Shown one piece after another: positions 1 through 6,320 of a stretch of DNA of 10,413 nt (position 1 is the first letter of the stretch; each line of letters begins with the position of its first letter). The position numbers and the translations under genes are program-made. The stretch spans positions 1 to 10,413 of the forward strand of contig JBGOTP010000173.1 in assembly GCA_041476545.1 (NCBI GenBank), written 5' to 3'. The DNA comes from JBGOTP01 sp041476545. GTDB lineage: Bacteria > Acidobacteriota > Vicinamibacteria > Vicinamibacterales > CAVVIG01. Below the pieces are notes generated by a model. It was not told the DNA's origin, ran no database searches, and saw nothing but the letters and a program-made list of their open reading frames with translations.

Positions 1-11
1 ACCTCTGAATT

Positions 12-539
12 GTGGAGCGCCTCTGGTCGCCCTGGAGACTGGCCTACGTGAGCGGCGCATCCGGCGCGAGCGGCGGTGAGTGCATCTTCTGCCGCGCGTC
101 GGTCCCGCCCTCCAACGACTGCCAGGATTCTCACGAGAGCGCCGCGCTCGTCCTCGTCCGGGGGCGCGCATCCTACGTCATCCTCAATCGCTATCCTTAC
201 AACAACGGCCACCTGCTCGTCGTGCCGAACCGGCACGTGGCCACGCTGGCGACGGCGACCGCCGAGGAGCTATCCGAGATGATACGGTTCACTCGCGACG
301 CGGAAGTCGCGTTGATGGAGGCGTATCACGCACAGGGCATCAACGTCGGGATCAATCTCGGTCAACCGGCAGGTGCGGGCATTGCCGATCACATGCACAT
401 CCACGTCGTGCCCCGCTGGAGCGGCGACACCAACTTCATGTCGGTCGTCGGCAACGTGCGTGTGCTCCCCGAAGAACTGGGCGATACGGCGAACCGGTTG
501 AGGCCGATCTTCGAACGACTGTGGGCCGCGGCGTTGTAG
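12..539 (+). CDS. HIT-family protein, Ap4A phosphorylase/hydrolase-like
   Basis: A 175-residue histidine-triad (HIT) protein, expected to act in the cytoplasm on nucleoside phosphates such as diadenosine polyphosphates. The HIT signature is visible as His127-Met-His129-Ile-His131 followed by VVPRW. His129 would be the nucleophilic histidine by family analogy. The N-terminal block LWSPWR, the pair Cys24/Cys27 (possible zinc ligands), the segment NRYPYNNGHLLVVP and the tail WSGDTNF match the actinobacterial Ap4A phosphorylase-like branch (Rv2613c type) as I remember it. The GTG start at 12 is chosen because LWSPWR normally lies right at the N-terminus of this family; only 11 bases precede it, so a longer start cannot be excluded. 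It is followed by an acyl-CoA dehydrogenase gene in the same direction after 83 bp. The family is secure; the exact substrate is not. Confidence 0.9.
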   Translation: MERLWSPWRLAYVSGASGASGGECIFCRASVPPSNDCQDSHESAALVLVRGRASYVILNRYPYNNGHLLVVPNRHVATLATATAEELSEMIRFTRDAEVALMEAYHAQGINVGINLGQPAGAGIADHMHIHVVPRWSGDTNFMSVVGNVRVLPEELGDTANRLRPIFERLWAAAL

Positions 540-546
540 AGTGTTC

Positions 547-617
547 TTCACGAAGACACGAAGGCCGCGATGTAGCTTTTTCAAAACTAACCTTCGTGAC
601 CTTCGTGACTTCGTGAA
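547..617. repeat. Imperfect inverted repeat with tandem 9-bp units in the ACAD leader
   Basis: The arm TTCACGAAGACACGAAGG (547-564) pairs with CCTTCGTGACTTCGTGAA (600-617) with one mismatch in 18. The right arm extends a tandem array: the unit CCTTCGTGA occurs at 591-599 and 600-608, followed by the partial TTCGTGA. The loop is about 35 bases and no T-run follows, so this is not a classical intrinsic terminator. It lies between the HIT stop codon and the ACAD start at 623, so the folded RNA would end six bases before the ATG and could hinder ribosome access. It resembles dispersed short-repeat elements of GC-rich bacterial genomes; that reading is inference. Confidence 0.75.
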
Positions 618-622
618 ATCTC

Positions 623-1762
623 ATGGTTCTAGATCTCACGCCCGAACAGCAAGCGTTCCAGTCCTCCATCGACGCCTTCGCCCGCGACGTCATCGCGCCC
701 GGCGCGGCCGCGATAGACGAATCCGGTGAGTTTCCGTTTGACGAGCTGCGGGGCGCGGCGGCGCTCGGCCTGCTGGGCGCGACGCTGCCCAGGGCCTGGG
801 GCGGTGCCGAGCTCGACTACCTGCGTTATGTGCTCGCGATCGAAGCGATTGCGCGAGCAAGCGCCACGGTTGCGGCCTCGATCGTCGTGCACAACTCTCT
901 CGTCACCGAGCTGGTGGCGCACGCCGGGAGCGACCGGCAGAAAGAGCAGTGGCTGCGCCGGCTCACGAGCGGCGACGCGATCGGCGCCTTTGCCCTGTCG
1001 GAGCCCGACGCCGGTACCGACGCCGCGAATCAGAAAACGTCGGCCGTCAACGCTGACGGCGGTTATCGCATCAGCGGCCGCAAGATCTGGGTCGCGAATG
1101 CCGATGCCGCCTCGCTCGCGATCGTATTCGCATCCACAAACCCCAGCCTTCGCGGGCAGGGCATCACGGCGTTCCTCGTGCCGATGAATACACCGGGCAT
1201 CAGGCGCACGGCGCGAGCCGATTCGCTTGGCGTGCGGGGCCTGGGCTGCATGGATCTCGATTTCGACATCCAGGTCGACAACGATCAGGTGCTCGGCCCG
1301 GTCGATCAGGGTTTCCGCCTGGCGATGTGGGCCCTGCAGGGCGGCCGGATCGGCATCGCGGCGCAGGCGCTCGGCATTGGTGGCGCGGCGATCGCCGAGG
1401 CGGTCCGGTTCGCGAAAGAGCGCGAGACCTTCGGCCAGCCGATTGGGAACTACGAGGCCATTCAGTGGATGTTGGCCGACGCGGCCACCGAACTCGAGGC
1501 CGCGCGCATGCTCACATGGAAGGCCGCTGCCGTCAAAGACCGTGGAGAGCGTCTGACAGTGGAGGCATCGATGGCGAAGCTCGCGGCCTCGGAGGCGGCC
1601 CACAAAGCGGCTGACAAGGCGATGCAGATTCTCTCCTCGGCGGGCTACCGTCGGGGATCGCTCGTGGAGCGCCTCTTCCGCGATGTACGTGCAACGGAGA
1701 TCTATCAGGGCACGTCCGAGGCGCAGCGCATGATCATCGCAGCCAGCGTCTTGGGTGGATAG
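623..1762 (+). CDS. Acyl-CoA dehydrogenase homologue with Gln at the catalytic Glu position
   Basis: A 379-residue member of the acyl-CoA dehydrogenase (ACAD) family, full length for the short-chain type. Family members are flavoproteins that introduce the alpha-beta double bond into acyl-CoA. Visible landmarks are the N-terminal helix LTPEQQAF, the middle-domain motif ALSEPDAGTDA, GRKIWVAN in the FAD-contacting region, and KERETFGQPIGNYEAIQ with RLFRDVRATEIY in the C-terminal domain. Two key places deviate. The usual IYEGTSE reads IYQGTSE, placing Gln362 (codon CAG at 1706-1708) where the base catalyst Glu sits. The usual GG of the QIxGGxGY flavin motif is Ser338-Ser339. The alternative catalytic position used by isovaleryl-CoA dehydrogenase is Gly241 here. 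The protein may therefore be a non-dehydrogenating relative, one half of a heteromeric enzyme, or use another residue. The ATG start gives the normal family N-terminus but has no clear Shine-Dalgarno sequence. Confidence 0.9.
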   Translation: MVLDLTPEQQAFQSSIDAFARDVIAPGAAAIDESGEFPFDELRGAAALGLLGATLPRAWGGAELDYLRYVLAIEAIARASATVAASIVVHNSLVTELVAHAGSDRQKEQWLRRLTSGDAIGAFALSEPDAGTDAANQKTSAVNADGGYRISGRKIWVANADAASLAIVFASTNPSLRGQGITAFLVPMNTPGIRRTARADSLGVRGLGCMDLDFDIQVDNDQVLGPVDQGFRLAMWALQGGRIGIAAQALGIGGAAIAEAVRFAKERETFGQPIGNYEAIQWMLADAATELEAARMLTWKAAAVKDRGERLTVEASMAKLAASEAAHKAADKAMQILSSAGYRRGSLVERLFRDVRATEIYQGTSEAQRMIIAASVLGG

Positions 1763-1777
1763 AGATCTGACGCGCGA

Positions 1778-2917
1778 ATGACCAAATTCATTTCGCCCAG
1801 GTCGGTGCTCGTGCTCGTCGTTGTGGCGGCCCTGATGGGGGCCTGCACCCCCGACACGTCGTCGCCCCCTGTCAGCCCGCGGACGCCCGGCCCTCCGACG
1901 CTCACCTGGCTGGGAGAGTTCACGCGGCCCGCCGGAACTGTCTATCCCTCGCTGCCTGACAGCAGAAAGTTCGGTGAGCTCTCGGGCCTGGCACTCGACG
2001 CGTCATCCGGTCAGTGGATCAGCGTCCTCGACGATCGCGATGGCTCACGCGTCGCATGGCTCACGGTCGAATTCAGCGGCGGCCGCCTGTCGATCACACC
2101 GACTCGGCTCATGCCTCTGCGCGCGGGCCCAGGCGTTCCTGAGCGCGTGGCGACGCAGGCCGACCTCGAGGCGATTGCGGCCTTGCCCGATGGCACGTTC
2201 CTGATGAGCGAAGAGGGACACATCGCGAAGGGTGAAATCTGGCAGCCCGCGATGTTGCACGTTACGCGGGATGGTCTTGTCACCGACATCATCGAGTATC
2301 CCAGCCCGTTTCAGATTCGCCAGGACCAGACCCGTGGCGTTCGCTCCAACCTGGGATTCGAGTCGCTGACGCGTTTGCCGAACGGACATGTAGTCGCTGG
2401 GCTGGAGCAGCCGCTCGTCGAGGACGGCGACACGACGTCGTTCGATCATGGCGGCCATGGACGCCTGATCGAGTTCATGCAGACCGACGGCGTCTGGCGC
2501 GCCGGACGGCAGTGGACGTACCCGATCGATCCCACGCCGCGCGTCGAAGGCTTTGATGGCCTGTGTGATGGCGGTGAAAACGGACTGACGGAGCTGTTGG
2601 CGTTGAGCGATACCACGCTCCTGTCGATGGAACGCGCGTGCGTGCGGAACACGAAGACGAACGACGTTGCCAACTCGATTCAGATCTTCTGGGTGGAACT
2701 CGACGCCCCAGACAGCGCCACCGTGCGCAAGGCGCTGGTGCTCGACCTTGGGACGCTAGCGCCGCGTCTGTCGCCGGCGCTCGCTCACCTCGACAACTTC
2801 GAGGGGATGGCCTTCGGACCGCCAGCGGCCAGCGGCGGTCGGACTCTGCTCATCGTGTCTGACGACAATTTTCGGAAGACGCAAAAGACATCGTTCCTGC
2901 TGTTTGGCTTGCAGTGA
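1778..2917 (+). CDS. Lipoprotein with phytase-like (esterase-like) beta-propeller domain
   Basis: A 379-residue protein that starts with a lipoprotein signal peptide: a basic n-region, the hydrophobic stretch VLVLVVVAALM and the lipobox MGAC with Cys23 as the predicted acylation site. A Pro/Ser/Thr-rich linker follows. The rest looks like the 'esterase-like activity of phytase' family (Pfam PF13449). Repeating Glu-centred motifs mark the strands: GELSGLALD, DLEAIAALPDG, GFESLTRLPNG, NGLTELLAL and NFEGMAFGP. The HGGHGRL and ISVLDDRDG segments are also typical. Members are extracytoplasmic and poorly characterised, and phosphoesterase activity is assumed rather than shown. The gene begins 15 bp after the ACAD stop codon, so the two are probably co-transcribed, but no functional link is obvious. 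Confidence is good for family and localisation and low for the reaction. Confidence 0.85.
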   Translation: MTKFISPRSVLVLVVVAALMGACTPDTSSPPVSPRTPGPPTLTWLGEFTRPAGTVYPSLPDSRKFGELSGLALDASSGQWISVLDDRDGSRVAWLTVEFSGGRLSITPTRLMPLRAGPGVPERVATQADLEAIAALPDGTFLMSEEGHIAKGEIWQPAMLHVTRDGLVTDIIEYPSPFQIRQDQTRGVRSNLGFESLTRLPNGHVVAGLEQPLVEDGDTTSFDHGGHGRLIEFMQTDGVWRAGRQWTYPIDPTPRVEGFDGLCDGGENGLTELLALSDTTLLSMERACVRNTKTNDVANSIQIFWVELDAPDSATVRKALVLDLGTLAPRLSPALAHLDNFEGMAFGPPAASGGRTLLIVSDDNFRKTQKTSFLLFGLQ

Positions 2918-2923
2918 CCACCA

Positions 2924-2978
2924 ATCCGGCTGAAGCCGGATCCCACCCTCAGGATGTGGCGTCCGACTTTAGTCGGAC
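2924..2978. repeat. Pair of covarying 18-bp palindromes (REP-like), possible bidirectional terminator
   Basis: The two palindromes are ATCCGGCTGAAGCCGGAT (2924-2941) and GTCCGACTTTAGTCGGAC (2961-2978). Each can fold as a 7-bp stem with a four-base loop (TGAA or TTTA). They share the frame RTCCGRC-loop-GYCGGAY. Where their stems differ, at stem positions 1 and 6, both sides change together (A-T to G-C, and G-C to A-T). The pair fills the 67-bp gap between two convergent stop codons, the place where REP/BIME elements and bidirectional terminators are commonly found. There is no T-tract, so strong Rho-independent termination is doubtful. Confidence 0.8.
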
Positions 2979-2984
2979 AGGCTC

Positions 2985-4151
2985 CTAGATCCCCAGGACC
3001 TGCTTGGCGATCGTCTGCAGCTGCAGGTTGGACGTCCCTTCGTAGATTTGGCCGATCTTCGCGTCGCGGTACAGCTTTTCGACCGGATAGTCCTTGACGA
3101 ATCCGTAGCCGCCGAAGAGGTTGACTGCGAGTGACGTCACGCGTTCGGCCACTTCCGAGGCGAACAACTTACACATGGCCGCCTCGGTCAGGAACGGCCG
3201 GCCCGCCTCGCGAAGTCGTGCCGCCTCATAGACCATGAGGCGCGCAGCCCGCAGGTCCGTCGCGGCTCGCGCGAGCTGATGCTGGACGACCTGAAACTCC
3301 ACGACCGCCTTGCCGAACTGCCGGCGTTCCTTTGTGTACGTGATCGCGTGATCGAGCGCGCCTTGCGCGATGCCAATCATCTGCGCGCCGATGCCGATCC
3401 GCCCTTCGTTCAGCGTTTCGATCGCGGTCTTGTAGCCCTTACCCAGTTCGCCGAGGATATTCCTCCGCGGGACCGCACAGTTGTCGAAGAGGAGTTCACA
3501 CGTGCTGCTCGCGCGGATCCCCAGCTTGTCTTCTTTCTTGCCGACCGAGAATCCCGGCGACCCGCGCTCCACGAGAAACGCCGTGATGCCGCGATAGCCG
3601 GCATCGGGGTTGACGTTGGCAAACACAATGAAGAGGTCCGCCTCGTTCGCGTTCGTAATCCAGAGCTTGCGTCCCGACAGCACCCAGTCGTCACCGTGCT
3701 CCACCGCCCGCGTCGCCAGCGCGAACGCGTCGCTGCCGGATCCCGCTTCCGAGAGCGCGTAGGCGCCGATGGCGCCCGACGCGAGCTTCGAAAAGTATCG
3801 CTGCTTGACGTCGTCGTTGCCCCATCGCATCAGGGCGTTGATGACCAGGGTGTTCTGGACATCCACGAACACCCCAATCGACGGATCGACGCGCGACAGT
3901 TCCTCGACCGCCAGCAGGGAGTGAAAGAAGCTGGCGCCCGCGCCCCCGAACGTCTCCGGGATCTCGATGCCCATCAACCCGAGGCTGAAGAGCTTGTCGA
4001 TGAGGGACCGCGGGATCTTCGCCTCGTCGTCCATCTGGCGGACCAGTGGCCGGACCTCTCGATTCGCGAATTCGTACACGCTGTGTCGGAACAGCTGCTC
4101 GTCTTCGGAGAGGCTCGTCAGGGGGCCGTGGGCCGTGGCCGAATTGTGCAT
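2985..4151 (-). CDS. Short/branched-chain-type acyl-CoA dehydrogenase
   Basis: A 388-residue flavin-dependent acyl-CoA dehydrogenase. It most resembles the short/branched-chain group (mammalian ACADSB), which oxidises 2-methylbutyryl-CoA and related acyl-CoAs from isoleucine, valine and short fatty acids, passing electrons to electron-transfer flavoprotein. Visible motifs are the N-terminal helix LSEDEQLFRHSVYEFA, ALSEAGSGSDAFAL in the middle domain, GRKLWITNANEADLFIVFAN, TKERRQFGKAVVEFQVVQHQ, and FGGYGFVKDYPVEKLYRDAK followed by IYEGTSN. Glu371 in that last motif is the expected catalytic base, so this enzyme looks intact, unlike the other ACAD in the window. The ATG start is followed by a short 10-15 residue extension before the first helix. 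It converges on the phytase-like gene and diverges from the VWFA gene across 33 bp. Substrate assignment is by resemblance only. Confidence 0.92.
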   Translation of the reverse strand: MHNSATAHGPLTSLSEDEQLFRHSVYEFANREVRPLVRQMDDEAKIPRSLIDKLFSLGLMGIEIPETFGGAGASFFHSLLAVEELSRVDPSIGVFVDVQNTLVINALMRWGNDDVKQRYFSKLASGAIGAYALSEAGSGSDAFALATRAVEHGDDWVLSGRKLWITNANEADLFIVFANVNPDAGYRGITAFLVERGSPGFSVGKKEDKLGIRASSTCELLFDNCAVPRRNILGELGKGYKTAIETLNEGRIGIGAQMIGIAQGALDHAITYTKERRQFGKAVVEFQVVQHQLARAATDLRAARLMVYEAARLREAGRPFLTEAAMCKLFASEVAERVTSLAVNLFGGYGFVKDYPVEKLYRDAKIGQIYEGTSNLQLQTIAKQVLGI

Positions 4152-4184
4152 GACGCGCGGATGGTATCACTCTAAGATAGAGAT
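4152..4184. promoter_or_regulatory. 33-bp divergent promoter region
   Basis: This is the entire spacer between two divergent start codons, so at least part of both promoters must lie here or inside the coding regions. It is AT-richer than its surroundings. On the + strand TAAGAT (4173-4178) is a possible -10 box, 4 of 6 to consensus; transcription would then begin almost exactly at the ATG at 4185. The opposite strand offers TATCTT as a comparable -10 for the ACAD. No clear -35 box or Shine-Dalgarno sequence is visible for either gene. Confidence 0.35.
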
Positions 4185-6305
4185 ATGGCTGGGTCCCGTC
4201 GATTCGCCGCCGGCGCCGCGCTTGTCGCACTCCTTGGAAGCGGGGGATATCTCCGTTCACAGGGTTCACCGGGTTCACAGGGTGCTCAGTCGCCGAGCCC
4301 ACAGACCCAGCCGGCTCAAGCCAGTCCGCAGACAGACCAACAGCCGCCCATCTTCCGCGCCGGCGTCAACGTCGTCCGCGTCGATGTCATCGTCACCGAC
4401 AAGAGCGGCAAGCCGATTAGCGATCTCAAGCCGGACGATTTCGAAGTGACCGAGGGCGGGAAGGCGCAGAAGATCGAGACCTTCAAGCTCGTCTCGCTCG
4501 ACGGCGGACTCCTGGCCGGCCTCGATGCACCGCCGGTGGCGATTCGCACCGATGCAGACGAGGAAGTCGAGGCCGCGCGCGACGATGTGCGGCTGTTTGC
4601 GATGTTCCTGGACGACTATCACGTCAGGAAAGACTCGAGCCTCGTGATGCGGCAGCAGCTGGCGCGGTTCATCGAAACACAGCTCGGGCCGTCGGACATG
4701 ATCGGGTTGATGTCCCCGCTCGAAGCCATGGCGGCGGTTCGCATGACCCGCAACCACAATGCAGTTCAGCGTGCCCTCGAACAGTTCGAAGGCCGGAAAT
4801 ACGACTACCGGCCCCAGAACGCGGCTGAAGAGAGTTACGTCTACCGTGTGTCTGCCGAGCAGATCGAGCAGATCCGGAACCAGGTGTCGTTCTCGGCCAT
4901 CAAGGCGCTCATCAGGCACATGGGCGCACTGAAGGACGGACGCAAGGCGCTCATCCTCGTGAGCGAAGGCTACAGCAGTGTTCTGCCTCCGCAACTTCGG
5001 GATACCGGTGGCGCGCCCGCCGGAGGCACGTTCACCCCGGCTGATTCGACAGCCGGGAACGATCCCCGGGAGGTCACCCGTCAGCTCTTCGCCTCGGTGG
5101 ACATCAACACCGAACTCCGCGATATCTACGATCTGGCGAATCGGAACAACGTCGCCATCTACGCGGTCGATCCGCGCGGCCTCGCGACGTCCGAGTTCAG
5201 CATCGATCAGCCGGCCGTCAACGCGCGAACCGACTCACAGTATTTGAACGGCACGATGGATACCCTGCGGGTCCTGGCCGAGAACAGCGACGGCCGGGCG
5301 ATCCTCAATCGCAACGATCTGGCGATTGGCATGAAGCAGATCATCATCGATTCGAGCGCCTACTATCTGCTCGGCTACAACTCGACCATGACGGCGCCAG
5401 ACGGCAAGTTCCACGAGATCAAGGTATCCCTGAAAGTGAAGCGTCCTGGCGTCGAAATTCGTCACCGCAAAGGGTATTGGGCGCTCAAGCCGGACGACGC
5501 CGCGAAGATGGCTGCCGCGGCGTCGCGTGCGACGGCGGCTGCGCCCGTCAGTCCCGTCGCAGCCGCGCTCGCCGCGACATCGACGCCGCGAAGCCGCGCG
5601 ATTCGGACGTGGATTGGCACGGAACGGGGCGAGAACGGCAAGACGCGCGTGACGTTTGTGTGGGAGCCGGTCGCCAAGACGCCGGGAGAAGTGGTGCGCG
5701 ACTCCGATCGGCCGGCTCGCGTCGCCCTCACCGCGAGCGGTGCTGACGGTCCGCAGTACTTCCGTGGACGCGTGCCGGAGACGGCGGTGCCGCCGGTAGC
5801 GGGAGCGCTGGCGGGATCGCGTGTCACTTTCGAGGCGCAACCCGGCCGGATGCAATTGCGCCTCTCGGTGGAGGGGCAGGGCGCCGACGTGATCGACTCG
5901 GAGGTGCGCGAGGTCACTGTGCCCGACTTGAGTTCTCCCCAGACCACGTTTGCGACGCCTCAGTTGTTTCGCGCGAGATCGCTTCCCGAACTGCAGCGGC
6001 TGAAAGGCGAGCCGCAGCCGGTGCCAGTCGCCGCGCGCGACTTCAGCCGGAGCGAGCGCCTCCTGCTTCGAGTCGCCGTATACGGGCCTGCCGGGACCAC
6101 GCCGGCGCTCAAGGCGCTGATGGTGAATCGGGGGGGGCAGACGATGTCGGAGCTGCCGGTCGCGACCGCGGGCTCGAGCGGAGGGCTCTCCCAGGTTGAG
6201 GTGTCGCTCGCGAATCTGTCCCCGGGCGACTACGGCATTTCTCTCACCGCCACGGGGGAAGGCGGCAATGCGACCGAACTCGTGGCGTTTCGTGTGACCA
6301 ACTGA
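4185..6305 (+). CDS. Secreted VWFA-related Acidobacterial domain protein (first copy)
   Basis: A 706-residue exported protein of the VWFA-related Acidobacterial family (TIGR03436 type). It opens with a Sec signal peptide (basic SRR, hydrophobic FAAGAALVALL), then a Gly/Ser repeat and a Pro/Gln-rich linker to about residue 55. The conserved block VRVDVIVTD...ISDLKPDDFEVTEGG is typical of the family. The VWA fold runs from about 135 to 350, with strand FLDDYHV (Asp143-Val147) and strand LVSEG (259-262 at its end). The canonical metal-site DxSxS reads DDYHV and the usual TDG reads SEG, so metal-dependent adhesion cannot be assumed. The family block closes with RKGYW (428-432). An Ala-rich linker and a beta-rich C-terminal region follow, with the landmarks TRVTFVWEP and FSRSERLLLRV. 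The cellular role of the family is unknown. The start is supported by the matching MAGS start of the downstream paralogue, which begins 15 bp after this stop codon. Confidence 0.9.
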   Translation: MAGSRRFAAGAALVALLGSGGYLRSQGSPGSQGAQSPSPQTQPAQASPQTDQQPPIFRAGVNVVRVDVIVTDKSGKPISDLKPDDFEVTEGGKAQKIETFKLVSLDGGLLAGLDAPPVAIRTDADEEVEAARDDVRLFAMFLDDYHVRKDSSLVMRQQLARFIETQLGPSDMIGLMSPLEAMAAVRMTRNHNAVQRALEQFEGRKYDYRPQNAAEESYVYRVSAEQIEQIRNQVSFSAIKALIRHMGALKDGRKALILVSEGYSSVLPPQLRDTGGAPAGGTFTPADSTAGNDPREVTRQLFASVDINTELRDIYDLANRNNVAIYAVDPRGLATSEFSIDQPAVNARTDSQYLNGTMDTLRVLAENSDGRAILNRNDLAIGMKQIIIDSSAYYLLGYNSTMTAPDGKFHEIKVSLKVKRPGVEIRHRKGYWALKPDDAAKMAAAASRATAAAPVSPVAAALAATSTPRSRAIRTWIGTERGENGKTRVTFVWEPVAKTPGEVVRDSDRPARVALTASGADGPQYFRGRVPETAVPPVAGALAGSRVTFEAQPGRMQLRLSVEGQGADVIDSEVREVTVPDLSSPQTTFATPQLFRARSLPELQRLKGEPQPVPVAARDFSRSERLLLRVAVYGPAGTTPALKALMVNRGGQTMSELPVATAGSSGGLSQVEVSLANLSPGDYGISLTATGEGGNATELVAFRVTN
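4255..4281 (+). repeat. Three tandem 9-bp repeats (GTTCACNGG) inside the VWFA gene
   Basis: The units are GTTCACAGG, GTTCACCGG and GTTCACAGG, with a decayed fourth unit (GTGCTCAGT) after them. They encode the Ser/Gly/Gln stretch RSQGSPGSQG just behind the signal-peptide core. The period is a multiple of three, so copy number can change without shifting the frame. On the other strand they would read as Asn-Pro-Val repeats. Confidence 0.85.
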
Positions 6306-6320
6306 TTTTGGAATAGCGGT

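Noticed and set aside
629..1603. 324-codon open frame on the - strand
   Set aside because: It is antisense to the ACAD gene, whose protein is plainly conserved. The antisense product is Arg/Gly-rich without recognisable motifs, as expected from GC-rich codon use.
3279..4175. 298-codon open frame on the + strand
   Set aside because: It mirrors the - strand branched-chain ACAD, which has clear family motifs. The + strand product has no family features.
4185..6305. Metal-dependent adhesin role for the VWFA protein
   Set aside because: The DxSxS metal-binding motif is absent in both copies, so integrin-like adhesion is not supported.
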